Below, in pieces: positions 1 through 9,386 of a stretch of DNA of 64,000 nt. The stretch comes from Methylobacterium sp. (GTDB lineage Bacteria > Pseudomonadota > Alphaproteobacteria > Rhizobiales > Beijerinckiaceae): positions 124,001-188,000 of the forward strand of contig PERO01000003.1 of the NCBI GenBank assembly GCA_002928875.1, given 5' to 3'. A program made the translations under genes and the position numbers. The notes beneath the pieces were generated by a model, which was given only the letters and a program-made list of their open reading frames with translations, had not been told where the DNA came from and did not search any database. Numbering within the stretch: the stretch's first letter is position 1; every line of letters begins with the position of its first letter.

Positions 1-1
1 C

Positions 2-271
<270 letters not shown>

Positions 272-278
272 ACCTTGA

Positions 279-373
279 TGTCATTCCCGACGGCGAAGCC
301 GCGCGGGGATGCATCGTCATCGAAACAGCATTCATGGATTCCCGCTCCTCGCTTCGCTCGGTCGGGAATGACA
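279..373. repeat. palindromic intergenic repeat, family 1 (copy A)
   Basis: The segment opens with TGTCATTCCCGACGGCGAAG and closes with GGTCGGGAATGACA, so its ends are inverted repeats, with an inner CGGGGAT / ATTCCCG pair. Related copies occur near 3889, 20488, 38132 and 52464. It ends 8 bases before the start chosen for the next gene. Confidence 0.75.
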
Positions 374-381
374 GGGCAAGC

Positions 382-1728
382 ATGCCGCTTCGGGCCTCCC
401 TTCCGCGTCTTGCCGCGCTGGCGCTTGTTTTCCTCGTCGCGTCCTGCGCCGCCTCGCTCGATGCCGAACAGGGCCGCCTCTGCCGCATGCTGCTGCCGGC
501 TTTGTTTTCGCAGGATGAGGGCATCGCCATCCTCGACAGCGAGGCGGTTTCGGGCCGCGCGGTGCACATCACCTTCCGCGCCGGCGGCCGGAATGCGTCC
601 GAGCGCCTGCTGTCCTGCCGGTTCGGCGGCACGGGCTATTCCGCCGCGAAGCGCGATCTCGTGGCCGTGCAGATCGATGGCGTGGGCCTGGGGGAAACGC
701 AGCTCTGGTTCCTGAAAGAGCGCTGGCTCGAGACGCAGATCGCGATCACTGCCGATCCCGGACCACCGCGGCGGGGCGGGGCTGTGCTCGACCTGCCCTC
801 GCGCGAACTCGCCACCGGCCTGCAATATGCGCTCGGCGGCCTGCCGCGCCTCACGCTTCTGGCGCTGCTCGCGCTGGCGACGGCGCTGATCTACGGGTTG
901 ATCGGCCGGATCAACCTCGCTTTCGGCGAATTCGCAGCCATGGGCGGTATGCTCGCGAGCCTCGCGATCCTGCTGCTCGCGGCGCTGGCGCCCGGCGCGG
1001 GGCTCGGCATCGAACCTGTCGCGCTTGTTCTGGCGCTGGGAACGGTCGCGCTCTGGGGTCTTGTCGTGGGAAAACGCGTGCTGCACCCGCTTGCGACGCG
1101 GGGCGGCCAGCCGATCCTCGTGGCCGGTGTGGGCATGATGGTCGCGGTGCAGGAAGGGTTGCGCCTCGCGCAGGGCGCGCGCAACGCCTGGCTACCGCCG
1201 GTGGGCGAAGGCAGCGTCGTGCTGGCAACAGGCGGCGGCTTCGAGGTGATGGTTGCCCCGCGCACGCTGGGTGTGGTGCTGATGAACACGCTGGTGATCG
1301 CGCTTCTGCTCCTGCTGATGCGCAAGAGCCGCTTCGGCCGGGCCTGGCGCGCCATCGCCGACGACCCCAGGGCGGCCGAACTGATGGGTCTCGATCCGCG
1401 CCGCGTGCTGGTTCTCGCGAGCCTGATCGCGACGGCGCTGGCCGGCCTCGCCGGTGCCTCGGTGACGTTGCTCTATGGCGGCATGACCTTTTCTTCCGGC
1501 ACGATGATGGGCCTTGCCGGGCTGATGGCGGCGATCCTCGGCGGGGTGGGATCGCTCGGCGGCGCGGTGCTCGCGGGCGTCGCGATCGGCGCGCTGCAGA
1601 CCTTGTGGATGGTTTTCCACGCCATCGAGCACTGGGAGCTTGCGGTTTTCACCCTGCTGACGCTGTTTTTGGTGCTGAAACCGGGGGGCTTTTTCGGCTA
1701 TGCGGAAGGGGCCGAAAGACGCTTCTGA
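382..1728 (+). CDS. LivH-like branched-chain amino acid ABC permease with extra N-terminal domain
   Basis: The protein has 448 residues. From about residue 155 on it is a LivH-type inner-membrane permease with repeated hydrophobic segments, including a GRINLAFGEFAAMGG block and a RAWRAIADDPRAAELMG cytoplasmic loop typical of the HAAT family. LivH proteins are usually about 300 residues. The first 150 residues are extra: a signal-like hydrophobic stretch ending in VASC at Cys22 (lipobox-like), then a polar, probably periplasmic segment with two more cysteines. The start at 382 is preferred because an upstream in-frame ATG at 334 lies inside a palindromic repeat. No LivM, LivG, LivF or binding protein lies next to it, so its partners must be elsewhere. 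The substrate is inferred from family only. Confidence 0.75.
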   Translation: MPLRASLPRLAALALVFLVASCAASLDAEQGRLCRMLLPALFSQDEGIAILDSEAVSGRAVHITFRAGGRNASERLLSCRFGGTGYSAAKRDLVAVQIDGVGLGETQLWFLKERWLETQIAITADPGPPRRGGAVLDLPSRELATGLQYALGGLPRLTLLALLALATALIYGLIGRINLAFGEFAAMGGMLASLAILLLAALAPGAGLGIEPVALVLALGTVALWGLVVGKRVLHPLATRGGQPILVAGVGMMVAVQEGLRLAQGARNAWLPPVGEGSVVLATGGGFEVMVAPRTLGVVLMNTLVIALLLLLMRKSRFGRAWRAIADDPRAAELMGLDPRRVLVLASLIATALAGLAGASVTLLYGGMTFSSGTMMGLAGLMAAILGGVGSLGGAVLAGVAIGALQTLWMVFHAIEHWELAVFTLLTLFLVLKPGGFFGYAEGAERRF

Positions 1729-1759
1729 CGATGTCGCCGGCGTGAAGGGACGAAACCGC

Positions 1760-3046
1760 ATGTCGAACTCTCCTCCCCGCTGGCCGGATCTCGCCGCGAT
1801 CGAGGCGGCCGCCGCGCTCCTCAAGGGCCAGATCACCCGCACGCCCTGCCTCGCCGCGCCGCGCCTCTCGGCGCTGACCGGCGCGGATTGCGTGGTGAAG
1901 TTCGAGAACATGCAGGTGACGGGCTCGTTCAAGGAACGGGGCGCCTATGTGAAGATGTCCCGCCTCGATCAGGAGGCGCGCAGGAAGGGCGTCATCGCGA
2001 TGTCCGCCGGCAATCACGCGCAGGCCGTGGCCTACCACGCCCAGCGGCTCGGCATCCCCGCGACGATCGTGATGCCCGAGGCGACCCCGCAGGTGAAGGT
2101 GGAGAACACCGCCCGTTTCGGCGCGGAAGTGATCCTGAAGGGCGAGACGCTCGCCGAGAGCCAGGCCGAGGTGGAGCGCCTCATCGCCGAACGCGGCCTC
2201 GTGCTCGTGCACCCCTATGACGACCCGGACGTGGTTGCGGGACAGGGCACGATCGGCCTCGAAATGCTGGCGGATTTCCCCGATCTCGATTGCATCGTCG
2301 TGCCGATGGGCGGCGGCGGGCTGATTTCCGGTGTGGCTCTGGCCGCGAAGGCGCTGAAGCCGGGCATCGAGATCGTCGGCGTGGAGGTCGCGAGCTACCC
2401 CTCCTTCCACAATGCCATGAGGGGCGCGAGCCTTGCCATCGGTGGCCCCACGCTCGCGGAGGGCATCGCCGTGAAACATGTCGGCAAGCTCACGCTGGAG
2501 ATCGCGAAATCCCTCGTCGCCGGGCCGATTCTCGTGCCGGAAAGCGCGGTGGAGCGCGCGGTCGACGCCTTTGCGAACCACCAGCGCTCCATGGCCGAGG
2601 GCGCGGGCGCGGCGGGGCTCGCCGCTTTGCTGCACGAACCCGCGCGCTTCCGGGGCCGCAAGGTCGGGCTGATCCTCTGCGGCGGGAACATCGACGCGCG
2701 CATCCTCGCCTCGATCATGGTGCGCGAACTCGAACGCAAGCAGCGCATCATCTCCTTCCGCTTGACCTCCGATGATCGCCCCGGCTTCCTCGGCCGCGTC
2801 GCGACCCGGCTGGGCGAACTCGGCGCGAACATCCTCGAGGTCACGCATCGCCGCACCTTCCTCTCGGTGCCGGCGAAGGGTGTCTCGATGGATGTGACAG
2901 TGGAAACGCGCGGCGAACCGCATGCCGCGGCAATCTTCAACGCCTTCGCGGCGGAAGGCTATGCCCCGCAGCGCATCGATCCGAATGGCGTGGTGATGCC
3001 CTGGACGCCGAAGCTGGCGGAGCCCTCGCTGGCCGAGGGCGGTTGA
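1760..3046 (+). CDS. ilvA: threonine ammonia-lyase (threonine dehydratase) with C-terminal ACT domain
   Basis: This 428-residue fold-type II PLP enzyme deaminates threonine to 2-oxobutyrate, the first step of isoleucine synthesis. The PLP lysine is Lys58 in [17 protein letters not shown] block near residue 82 and a glycine-rich MGGGGLISG phosphate-binding loop follow, and the last 90 residues form a single ACT-like domain ([20 protein letters not shown]). The single ACT domain and length fit the TdcB/short IlvA type better than the longer two-ACT E. coli IlvA. The start at 1760 follows GAAGGGA at a good distance; an in-frame ATG at 1700 lies inside the preceding permease gene. A citramalate synthase gene about 31 kb downstream offers a second route to 2-oxobutyrate. 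The reaction is secure; the biosynthetic versus catabolic role is less so. Confidence 0.9.
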   Translation: MSNSPPRWPDLAAIEAAAALLKGQITRTPCLAAPRLSALTGADCVVKFENMQVTGSFKERGAYVKMSRLDQEARRKGVIAMSAGNHAQAVAYHAQRLGIPATIVMPEATPQVKVENTARFGAEVILKGETLAESQAEVERLIAERGLVLVHPYDDPDVVAGQGTIGLEMLADFPDLDCIVVPMGGGGLISGVALAAKALKPGIEIVGVEVASYPSFHNAMRGASLAIGGPTLAEGIAVKHVGKLTLEIAKSLVAGPILVPESAVERAVDAFANHQRSMAEGAGAAGLAALLHEPARFRGRKVGLILCGGNIDARILASIMVRELERKQRIISFRLTSDDRPGFLGRVATRLGELGANILEVTHRRTFLSVPAKGVSMDVTVETRGEPHAAAIFNAFAAEGYAPQRIDPNGVVMPWTPKLAEPSLAEGG

Positions 3047-3116
3047 GGCAGCGCAAGCGCGACGCCCATGCCGCTTGCGGGACGGGTCGAATCCGTCGCA
3101 TGATCCCGGGACAGCC

Positions 3117-3851
3117 ATGACCCAGCAGCCGCGCGACACGCCGCAATTCTTCCTCACGGCTCCCACGACCTGCCCCTATTTGCCCGGAAGGCAGGAGCGG
3201 AAGGTCTTCACGCATCTCGTGGGCAAGCGGGCGATGCAGCTCAACGAGATCCTCACGCAAGGCGGCTTCCGCCGCAGCCAGTCCATCGCCTATCGCCCGG
3301 CCTGCGAGAATTGTCGCGCCTGCGTCTCCGTCCGGGTGCTGGTGAACGATTTCCGGCCCTCCGAGAGTTTCCGCCGGGTGATGCGCAACAATGCCGACAT
3401 CACCGGGCGGATGCAGCCGGCGAGCCCGACATCCGAGCAATATGCGCTGTTCCGCGGCTATCTCGATGCCCGCCACGCCGATGGCGGCATGGTCGACATG
3501 TCCGTGCTCGATTACGCGATGATGGTGGAAGACAGCCATGTCGAGACGCGGCTCGTGGAATATCGCCGCGCCCCAGCGGGGCAGGCACCAGGCGAACTCG
3601 TCGCGGTTTCGCTGACGGATATCCTCTCGGACGGGCTCTCGATGGTCTATTCCTTCTACGAGCCGGATTACGAGAGCCGCTCGCTCGGCACGATGATGAT
3701 CCTCGATCACATCGCCCGCGCGAAGACGCTCGGCCTGCCCTATCTCTATCTCGGATACTGGGTCGAGGGCTCGAAGAAGATGGCCTACAAGGCCCGCTTC
3801 CTGCCGCAGGAGCGGCTCGGCATGGTCGCCTGGGAGCGGGTGGAGAAGTAA
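3117..3851 (+). CDS. bpt: aspartate/glutamate leucyltransferase (bacterial protein transferase)
   Basis: The 244-residue protein matches the Bpt/ATE family, which moves an aminoacyl group from tRNA to the N-terminus of proteins beginning with Asp or Glu and so marks them for the N-end-rule ClpS/ClpAP pathway. Visible blocks are PCPYLPGR-like ([17 protein letters not shown]), [13 protein letters not shown], a cysteine cluster [12 protein letters not shown], and the GNAT-like C-terminal half with [18 protein letters not shown] and [20 protein letters not shown]. The start at 3117 is preferred over an in-frame ATG at 3075 because family members begin shortly before the first conserved block. It stands alone between ilvA and a convergent DsbA-family gene. 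Confidence 0.92.
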   Translation: MTQQPRDTPQFFLTAPTTCPYLPGRQERKVFTHLVGKRAMQLNEILTQGGFRRSQSIAYRPACENCRACVSVRVLVNDFRPSESFRRVMRNNADITGRMQPASPTSEQYALFRGYLDARHADGGMVDMSVLDYAMMVEDSHVETRLVEYRRAPAGQAPGELVAVSLTDILSDGLSMVYSFYEPDYESRSLGTMMILDHIARAKTLGLPYLYLGYWVEGSKKMAYKARFLPQERLGMVAWERVEK

Positions 3852-3888
3852 ACTCCGGGGTCAGCGGCCAGTATCGTGCCCGGCGCGG

Positions 3889-3993
3889 GTGTCATTCCCG
3901 ACGGCCCGCAGGGCCGAGCGGGAATCCATGGTCAGTGTTTCCCACAATTCTGGTGGATTCCCGTCCGGGGCTGCGCCCCGCCGGGAATGACAC
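3889..3993. repeat. palindromic intergenic repeat, family 1 (copy B)
   Basis: The best-preserved copy. It begins GTGTCATTCCCGACGGCCC and ends CCGCCGGGAATGACAC. Inside, a CGAGCGGGAATCCATGG half faces a GGTGGATTCCCGTCCGGGG half, so the whole element is a long imperfect palindrome. It lies between the convergent bpt and DsbA-family genes. Confidence 0.8.
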
Positions 3994-4004
3994 AGGGGCG
4001 CTTG

Positions 4005-4712
4005 TCACACCTCCGCCGCCAGCCCGGCCTCGATCCGTTCGATCATCTCCTTTTCCGGCGCATAACCCTGCCCGACCATCAGCAGCGCATTGGGGTTCTG
4101 GCCATCCGTGCGGTGGAGGATAAGCGTTGGAAAGCCCTGGATGCCGAACTGCTTCGCCACGCCGAAATCGTTCAGCACCGCCTGCTTGATCGCCTCGGAA
4201 TGGAAGAGTTCCTGGAAACGATCGGTCGTGACGCCGAAAACCGAGGCATAGCCCGCCAGCACATCTTCGCGGGTGATGTCCTCGCCGCGCTCGTAGAACG
4301 CCTTCTGGATGGTGAGATAATACGAGTAATCGTAGCCCGGCTGCGCATGCCGCATCGTCACGATGGCGCGGCTCGCTGGTTCGGTGTCGTAGACGAAATC
4401 CTGATCGAGCATCAATTCGCCGCCGAAGGGCTGGCCGGTCAATTCCTCGATGCGCTTCCAGGTGCCGAGAAGGTAATCGCGCATCTCGTCGCTCACCGTC
4501 TCGCGGTTGAAGGGCCGCAAGCCGCCGGTGAAGATGAGATATTCCATCCGGTTGCCGAAATGGCTCGCGATCTTGTCCATGACCGGTGCGAAGCCGTAGC
4601 ACCACGAGCACATCGCATCGAAGAAGCACAGGAGACGCGGCTGCGGCGAGCCTTCCATGGCTCCTGTCCCCGCCATCCCGGCTTCTGGCATTCCGGCATC
4701 CGACATCGGCAT
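4005..4712 (-). CDS. DsbA-family (FrnE-like) thioredoxin-fold protein
   Basis: The 235-residue protein has a redox-active CxxC at Cys35-Cys38 (MCSWCYGF), followed by a helical insertion and a cis-proline loop (GIQGFPTLIL) near the C-terminus, as in DsbA/FrnE-type thioredoxin folds. There is no clear signal peptide; the first 25 residues are rich in Met, Gly and Ala, so the protein is probably cytoplasmic like FrnE rather than a periplasmic disulfide oxidase. A CGGGAGA box precedes the start. It is convergent with bpt and downstream of a WrbA-like flavodoxin on the same strand, which suggests a redox or stress role. The exact substrate is unknown. Confidence 0.85.
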   Translation of the reverse strand: MPMSDAGMPEAGMAGTGAMEGSPQPRLLCFFDAMCSWCYGFAPVMDKIASHFGNRMEYLIFTGGLRPFNRETVSDEMRDYLLGTWKRIEELTGQPFGGELMLDQDFVYDTEPASRAIVTMRHAQPGYDYSYYLTIQKAFYERGEDITREDVLAGYASVFGVTTDRFQELFHSEAIKQAVLNDFGVAKQFGIQGFPTLILHRTDGQNPNALLMVGQGYAPEKEMIERIEAGLAAEV

Positions 4713-4794
4713 TCTCCCGAACGAAAACGGCGCGACTCACGTCGCGCCGGCACTCTAGCATTTTTGGCAAGCCTGGCCTGCCGACCGGATGGCC

Positions 4795-5373
4795 TCAGGC
4801 CGAAAGTTTCGCGGCGATCTTCGCGACGCGCTCGCCGAGATGGCGCGCGGTGTCCTTGTCGCCGGACGGGGGGGTCACATCCGGGCCGGCATTGTCGGAC
4901 TGGGTGCCGACACCGATGGAATAGGACAGGCGGTTCATCGCCTCGGGCGCCGCCTTCGAATTGCCTTCCATGTTGCCCGGCATCAGGCCGGTGCCGACCC
5001 AGATCATGCCCTGCTGCATGGCGAGCACGAAGATCGAGCCCAGCGCGTTGTCCTTGTTGCCGGCAGCGGTCAGGCCGTTGGCGAAGCCGGCCGCGACCTT
5101 GCCGGCCCAGCCCTGGGTGTACCAGATCTTCGAGGACGCCTCGAAGAACGCCTTCAGCGCGGCCGAAACGTCGCCCATATAGACCGGCGTGCCGAAGATG
5201 ATGCCATCGGCCTTGCTGGCCTCCTCGAGCAGGGGGGCGAAATCCTGGGCGGCATTCTCGATCTTCAGGAGCTTCGGCGTCGCGCCCGCACGGGTCACGC
5301 CCTCGGCCACGGCCTGGGCGACCACGGCGGTGTGGCCATAGCCGGAGTGATAGACAATCGCGATCGTGGTCAT
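4795..5373 (-). CDS. flavodoxin-family, WrbA-like NAD(P)H:quinone oxidoreductase
   Basis: The 192-residue protein has a flavodoxin fold. The FMN phosphate loop is visible at the N-terminus (VYHSGYGHTAVVAQAVAEG), followed by ADGIIFGTPVYMGDVSAALK and a WxGKVAAGFANG strand, as in WrbA and related proteins that reduce quinones by two electrons. It is shorter than many flavodoxin fusions and about WrbA length. The C-terminal part (GPDVTPPSGDKDTARHLGER) is like that in many proteobacterial members. It is transcribed toward the DsbA-family gene about 80 bases away and may share its transcript. The exact electron acceptor is not readable from sequence. Confidence 0.85.
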   Translation of the reverse strand: MTTIAIVYHSGYGHTAVVAQAVAEGVTRAGATPKLLKIENAAQDFAPLLEEASKADGIIFGTPVYMGDVSAALKAFFEASSKIWYTQGWAGKVAAGFANGLTAAGNKDNALGSIFVLAMQQGMIWVGTGLMPGNMEGNSKAAPEAMNRLSYSIGVGTQSDNAGPDVTPPSGDKDTARHLGERVAKIAAKLSA

Positions 5374-5489
5374 GGATGATCCTCTATGGCCGCCGGAACT
5401 GGGGCCTGGGCCTCAGAATTAGGTTGCATCGGCGCATTCGGCAATCGGCTGCAAGGCAGCGCGACTTTGCATTGTTGCAAAAAGAAAAA

Positions 5490-7730
5490 TCACCCCGAGA
5501 ACAGGCCCGAGCGCGGAAAACCTTTCGGCACAAGCCGGCCCGATTCAGCACGCGCTCCCGACCAGTCGCGCAATTCCTCGCCCTTCAGCGTGAAGACGCG
5601 GCCGGCGCTGTCCTGCCAGGTCAGGCCCTTGTCGCCCGCGAAGGTTTTGAGGTCCGAAAGCCCGCCATCTTTCATTTTCAGCAGGCGCACGCCCTTGCCG
5701 CGCGCCATTTCCGGCACCTCGGTGAGCGGGAAGACCAGCAGCTTGCGGTTCTCGCCAACGATGGCGATCTGGTCACCCTCGACCGGCGCGATCCGCCAGA
5801 GGCGGGCATCATCCACCACCATCACCTGCCGGCCCTTGCGGGTGGAGGAGAGGAGGTCATCGCCCGGCACGACGAAACCGCGCGCATCCTTCGCAGCGAT
5901 CAGCCATTTCCGGCCCGGCTGGTGCGGGAAGGCCGCCATGATCTCGGCCTCCGCATCGAGATCGACCATCAGCCGGATGGGCTCGCCGAAACCGCGCCCG
6001 CCGGGCAGCTTCGAGGCATCGAGCGTGTAGGCCTTGCCGTCGGTGGTCAGCAGGATGACCTTCGCGGTCGTCTCGGTGGCGAAGGCGAAGGCCAGTGCAT
6101 CGTCGCCCTTGAACGACAGCGTCCCGAGATCGACATTGTGGCCCTTCAGCGCGCGGATCCAGCCCTTCTGCGTGACGACAACCGTGATCGGCTCGCGCTC
6201 GATCAGGGCCTCCGTGACGTCGATCGCGATGTCGCTGGCGGTGCCGAAGGATGAGCGGCGACGCCCGAGCGGGGTTTCCTTCGCGAACTTCTTGCCGACC
6301 TCGCCGATTTCCCAGCGCACGGTCTTCCATTGCTTGGCGTCCGAGCCGAGCAAAGCCTCGATATCGGCCTTCTCCTTCGAGAGTTCCTCGTGCTCCTTGC
6401 GCAGTTCCATTTCCTCGAGCTTGCGCAGCTGGCGCAGGCGCGTATCGAGGATGGCATTCGCCTGGATATCCGTGATCTCGAAGCGCTTCGTCAGCACCGG
6501 CTTCGGCTCGTCCTCCTCGCGGATGATGCGTATCACCTCGTCGAGGTTGAGGAACGCCACAAGCAGGCCGCCGAGGATCTCGAGCCTTGCCTCGATCTGC
6601 CCGAGACGGAAGCGCGAGCGGCGCAAAAGCACGTCGCGTCGATGGTCGAGGAAGGCGCGCAGGGCCTCGGCAAGCCCCACCACCTTCGGCACCTTGCCGT
6701 CGATCAGCACGTTGATGTTGACGGGGAAGCGCGTTTCCAGCTCGGTCAGCTTGAACAGCGCCTCCATCAGCAGTTCCGCCTCCACCGCCCGGCTCTTCGG
6801 CTCGAGCACGATGCGGATATCCTCGGCGCTCTCGTCGCGCACATCGTTCAGCAGCGGCAGCTTCTTCTCGTTCAGCAATTCGGCAATCTTCTCGATCAGC
6901 CGCGATTTCTGCACGAGATAGGGGATTTCGGTGACGACGACGACGTAAGTCCCCCGCCCCGTCTCCTCCTTGTGCCAGCGGGCGCGGCAGCGAATGGAGC
7001 CGCGGCCGGTGCGATAGGTTTCGGCGAGGCTCGCCGGCGTCTCGACGATCACGCCGCCAGTCGGGAAATCCGGCCCCGGCACATGGGCCATCAGGCTTTC
7101 GAGCGAGGCGTTGCGATCGTCGATCAGCGCCATGGCCGCGGCGCAAAGTTCGGCGGCGTTGTGGGGCGGAATCGAGGTCGCCATGCCCACCGCGATGCCC
7201 TGCGCGCCATTGGCGAGCAGGTTCGGGAAGGCGCCGGGCAGCACGATCGGCTCCTCGTTGAGCCCATCGTAATTCGGGCGGAAGGCGACGGCATCCTCGT
7301 CGATGCCGTCGAGCAGCAAGCGCGCGACCTCGGTCATCCGCGCCTCGGTATAGCGATAGGCGGCGGCGCCATCGCCGTCGATATTGCCGAAATTGCCCTG
7401 CCCGTCGACGAGCGGATAGCGCGAGGAGAAATCCTGCGCGAGGCGCACGAGGGCATCGTAGATCGCCTGATCGCCGTGCGGATGGAACGTGCCCATCACG
7501 TCGCCGACGATCTTCGCGCTTTTCTTGAACGGCGCGGCGGGGTTCAGCCGCAGCAGGTGCATGCCGTAGAGAATGCGGCGATGCACCGGCTTGAGGCCGT
7601 CGCGCGCATCCGGCAGCGCGCGATGCATGATGGTCGAGAGCGCATAAGCGAGGTAGCGTTCCTCCAGCGCATCGCGCAGCGAAACGATCTCGGTTGCGTC
7701 TTCAGGCGGCGGTTCGACCGGTTTTCCCAT
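5490..7730 (-). CDS. parC: DNA topoisomerase IV subunit A
   Basis: The 746-residue protein is the DNA-cleaving subunit of topoisomerase IV, which with ParE decatenates daughter chromosomes. The catalytic tyrosine is Tyr127 in [10 protein letters not shown]. The quinolone-resistance region reads [15 protein letters not shown], with Gln88 and Asp92 where E. coli ParC has Ser80 and Glu84. The length and weak C-terminal repeats fit ParC; the GyrA box typical of gyrase A was not found, so ParC is preferred over GyrA. It starts 83 bases downstream of the TadG-like gene. A T-rich stretch follows the stop, but no convincing hairpin was found. Confidence 0.93.
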   Translation of the reverse strand: MGKPVEPPPEDATEIVSLRDALEERYLAYALSTIMHRALPDARDGLKPVHRRILYGMHLLRLNPAAPFKKSAKIVGDVMGTFHPHGDQAIYDALVRLAQDFSSRYPLVDGQGNFGNIDGDGAAAYRYTEARMTEVARLLLDGIDEDAVAFRPNYDGLNEEPIVLPGAFPNLLANGAQGIAVGMATSIPPHNAAELCAAAMALIDDRNASLESLMAHVPGPDFPTGGVIVETPASLAETYRTGRGSIRCRARWHKEETGRGTYVVVVTEIPYLVQKSRLIEKIAELLNEKKLPLLNDVRDESAEDIRIVLEPKSRAVEAELLMEALFKLTELETRFPVNINVLIDGKVPKVVGLAEALRAFLDHRRDVLLRRSRFRLGQIEARLEILGGLLVAFLNLDEVIRIIREEDEPKPVLTKRFEITDIQANAILDTRLRQLRKLEEMELRKEHEELSKEKADIEALLGSDAKQWKTVRWEIGEVGKKFAKETPLGRRRSSFGTASDIAIDVTEALIEREPITVVVTQKGWIRALKGHNVDLGTLSFKGDDALAFAFATETTAKVILLTTDGKAYTLDASKLPGGRGFGEPIRLMVDLDAEAEIMAAFPHQPGRKWLIAAKDARGFVVPGDDLLSSTRKGRQVMVVDDARLWRIAPVEGDQIAIVGENRKLLVFPLTEVPEMARGKGVRLLKMKDGGLSDLKTFAGDKGLTWQDSAGRVFTLKGEELRDWSGARAESGRLVPKGFPRSGLFSG

Positions 7731-7813
7731 CTCTCCGGGCTAGAGGATGGGGTGATTCGCGTAAAGCGCCACCGCCGGGTTTCCCCCAGCCACCGCATCG
7801 CCGCCGCCGGGCC

Positions 7814-9295
7814 TCACATGCCGAGGCGCACGTTCTTGGCGCCGATCGGCCCGAGGCCGGGCGGCACCGGCACGGGCGTGCCGCTGAAATTCGCGTTCAG
7901 CGTCAGGTTCGGGCCGTCATAAAGGTCGAGCTTGTTCACGACGAGCACGGTGAACGGCGACTGGTCCGCCACGGGCCGCCGGCTGTCGATCAGCAGCAGA
8001 CCCTCGCGCAGGTAGATCGTGCCGGTGAGTTCGCGGGCTCTGTCGGAATTGATGTGGTGCTCGTTGGTCTTCTTCGGCAGCGCATTGCCGACGGTGCGGA
8101 CCGTGCAGCCCAGCGCGCCGTTATCGTCGTCGTCATCGTCGCGGTTACCGCCGCATCCGCCATTCTGCCAGGAATTCAAGCCTTTCACGAAGGACTTGGA
8201 TTCCCAGATCAGCATCCCGGCCGTCGCGCCGGAAACCGGGGCGGAGAGCTTCACGAGGCTGTTGTCGAGGAAGCGGAAATACGCCTTGCGCCCCGAAAAC
8301 ATGAGTGTCACGCCCTGGCCGAGGATTTCCGCATTCTGGCGCACCACCAGCGGCCCGCCCCGGAAGATATAGATGCCGGGCAACAGCGTGACCTGCGCGT
8401 TATCCTCGACCGTGAGACCCGAGCAATAGACGCCGGGGCTGAGCGTGCGACGCTCCTGACTGCGCACCTTCAGGTTGTTGAAGAGGCAGGACCCCGAGAT
8501 CGAGGGTTCCGGCTTCTGATCCAGCGGATTGGGGATCGGGGGGCAATCCGTCAGCAAGGTCGTCTGCACCGTGCCGGCGCTGTTGGCGATGCCGCCGCGC
8601 GCGCAGGTCAGGTTGGCCGAAAGCCGCGAACCCTGCTGGATGATGACCGCTTCGCGCACGCGCGAATTCGATTGCAGCATGCATTGGGGCGCGGTGACCG
8701 CCGCCCCGTTATGCATGAAGATGCCGCCATTGGTCCTTTCGCCCAGGGAGAGCACGCAAAGCTTGGTGGGCGTGGAACTGGCGGTCACCCGCGCAGTGGC
8801 GCTCGCCGCGAGATCGCTCACGCCACCCAGCACGGAAAGAACGCCCAGCGGCGGCTCGGCCGGCTTCTGGAGCCGCACCTGCACCGCCATGCCGTTCTCG
8901 ACCAGCGTGCCCGAGGCACGCGCGACATCGGCATTGTTCGCGAGCGCATAGGTTGTGGCCAGATTCTGCACCCGGTCGGGCGTCATCGGACCGATGGTCA
9001 TTTCGCGCGCGATCGCCAGCGCCGTGGCATCGGCTGCGGATTGCAGGCGGTTCTGCTCGCGCATCACGGCGGCATAATCGAGCGCGCCCCCCACGAGCGC
9101 CAGCATCGCCGGCAGGGCCAGCGCGAAGATCGTGACGGCCGAGCCGCTCTCGCCATGCGCCAGGCGACGCATGTGGGCGACCAGGCCCGCCATCTGCCCG
9201 ATCGAAGGAGAGAACGAGGATTTCAACGCGGGTTGACCCCTTCTTGCGCCGGAAACTTCTTTTCCGTGTCGAACATAGCAGCCAAGCGCAAACAT
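7814..9295 (-). CDS. TadG-like Flp-pilus assembly protein (paralogue 1)
   Basis: The protein of about 493 residues has the TadE/TadG N-terminal signature: a short basic stretch, a hydrophobic anchor (VTIFALALPAMLALVGGALDYA), then an R/Q/N-rich helix (MREQNRLQSAADATALAIA). The large C-terminal part is probably periplasmic and repeats blocks of the next gene: SPGVYCSGL, LLPGIYIF, LTGTIYLREG, FTVLVVNKLDLYDGP and LGPIGAKNVRLGM. A loop CGGNRDDDDDDNGALGC has six aspartates between cysteines. The start is uncertain: ATGs at 9295, 9193 and 9172 are possible, the last two giving shorter proteins. Tad secretion machinery genes are not in this window, so the link to a pilus is inferred from the family. 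Confidence 0.75.
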   Translation of the reverse strand: MFALGCYVRHGKEVSGARRGQPALKSSFSPSIGQMAGLVAHMRRLAHGESGSAVTIFALALPAMLALVGGALDYAAVMREQNRLQSAADATALAIAREMTIGPMTPDRVQNLATTYALANNADVARASGTLVENGMAVQVRLQKPAEPPLGVLSVLGGVSDLAASATARVTASSTPTKLCVLSLGERTNGGIFMHNGAAVTAPQCMLQSNSRVREAVIIQQGSRLSANLTCARGGIANSAGTVQTTLLTDCPPIPNPLDQKPEPSISGSCLFNNLKVRSQERRTLSPGVYCSGLTVEDNAQVTLLPGIYIFRGGPLVVRQNAEILGQGVTLMFSGRKAYFRFLDNSLVKLSAPVSGATAGMLIWESKSFVKGLNSWQNGGCGGNRDDDDDDNGALGCTVRTVGNALPKKTNEHHINSDRARELTGTIYLREGLLLIDSRRPVADQSPFTVLVVNKLDLYDGPNLTLNANFSGTPVPVPPGLGPIGAKNVRLGM

Positions 9296-9386
9296 CACGT
9301 TTCCAAAGGTGATTAACCGGCTTGTACCGTTTTCGGCGAAAAGCCGCGAAATCCGGCCGAAAATCCCGGCCAACCGCCGGGTTTTT

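Noticed and set aside
334-381. Upstream ATG extending the LivH-like protein by 16 residues
   Set aside because: These codons lie inside a palindromic intergenic repeat, so the ATG at 382 is more likely.
1649-3166. A 505-codon minus-strand frame across ilvA
   Set aside because: Antisense to a clear threonine ammonia-lyase; no recognisable family.
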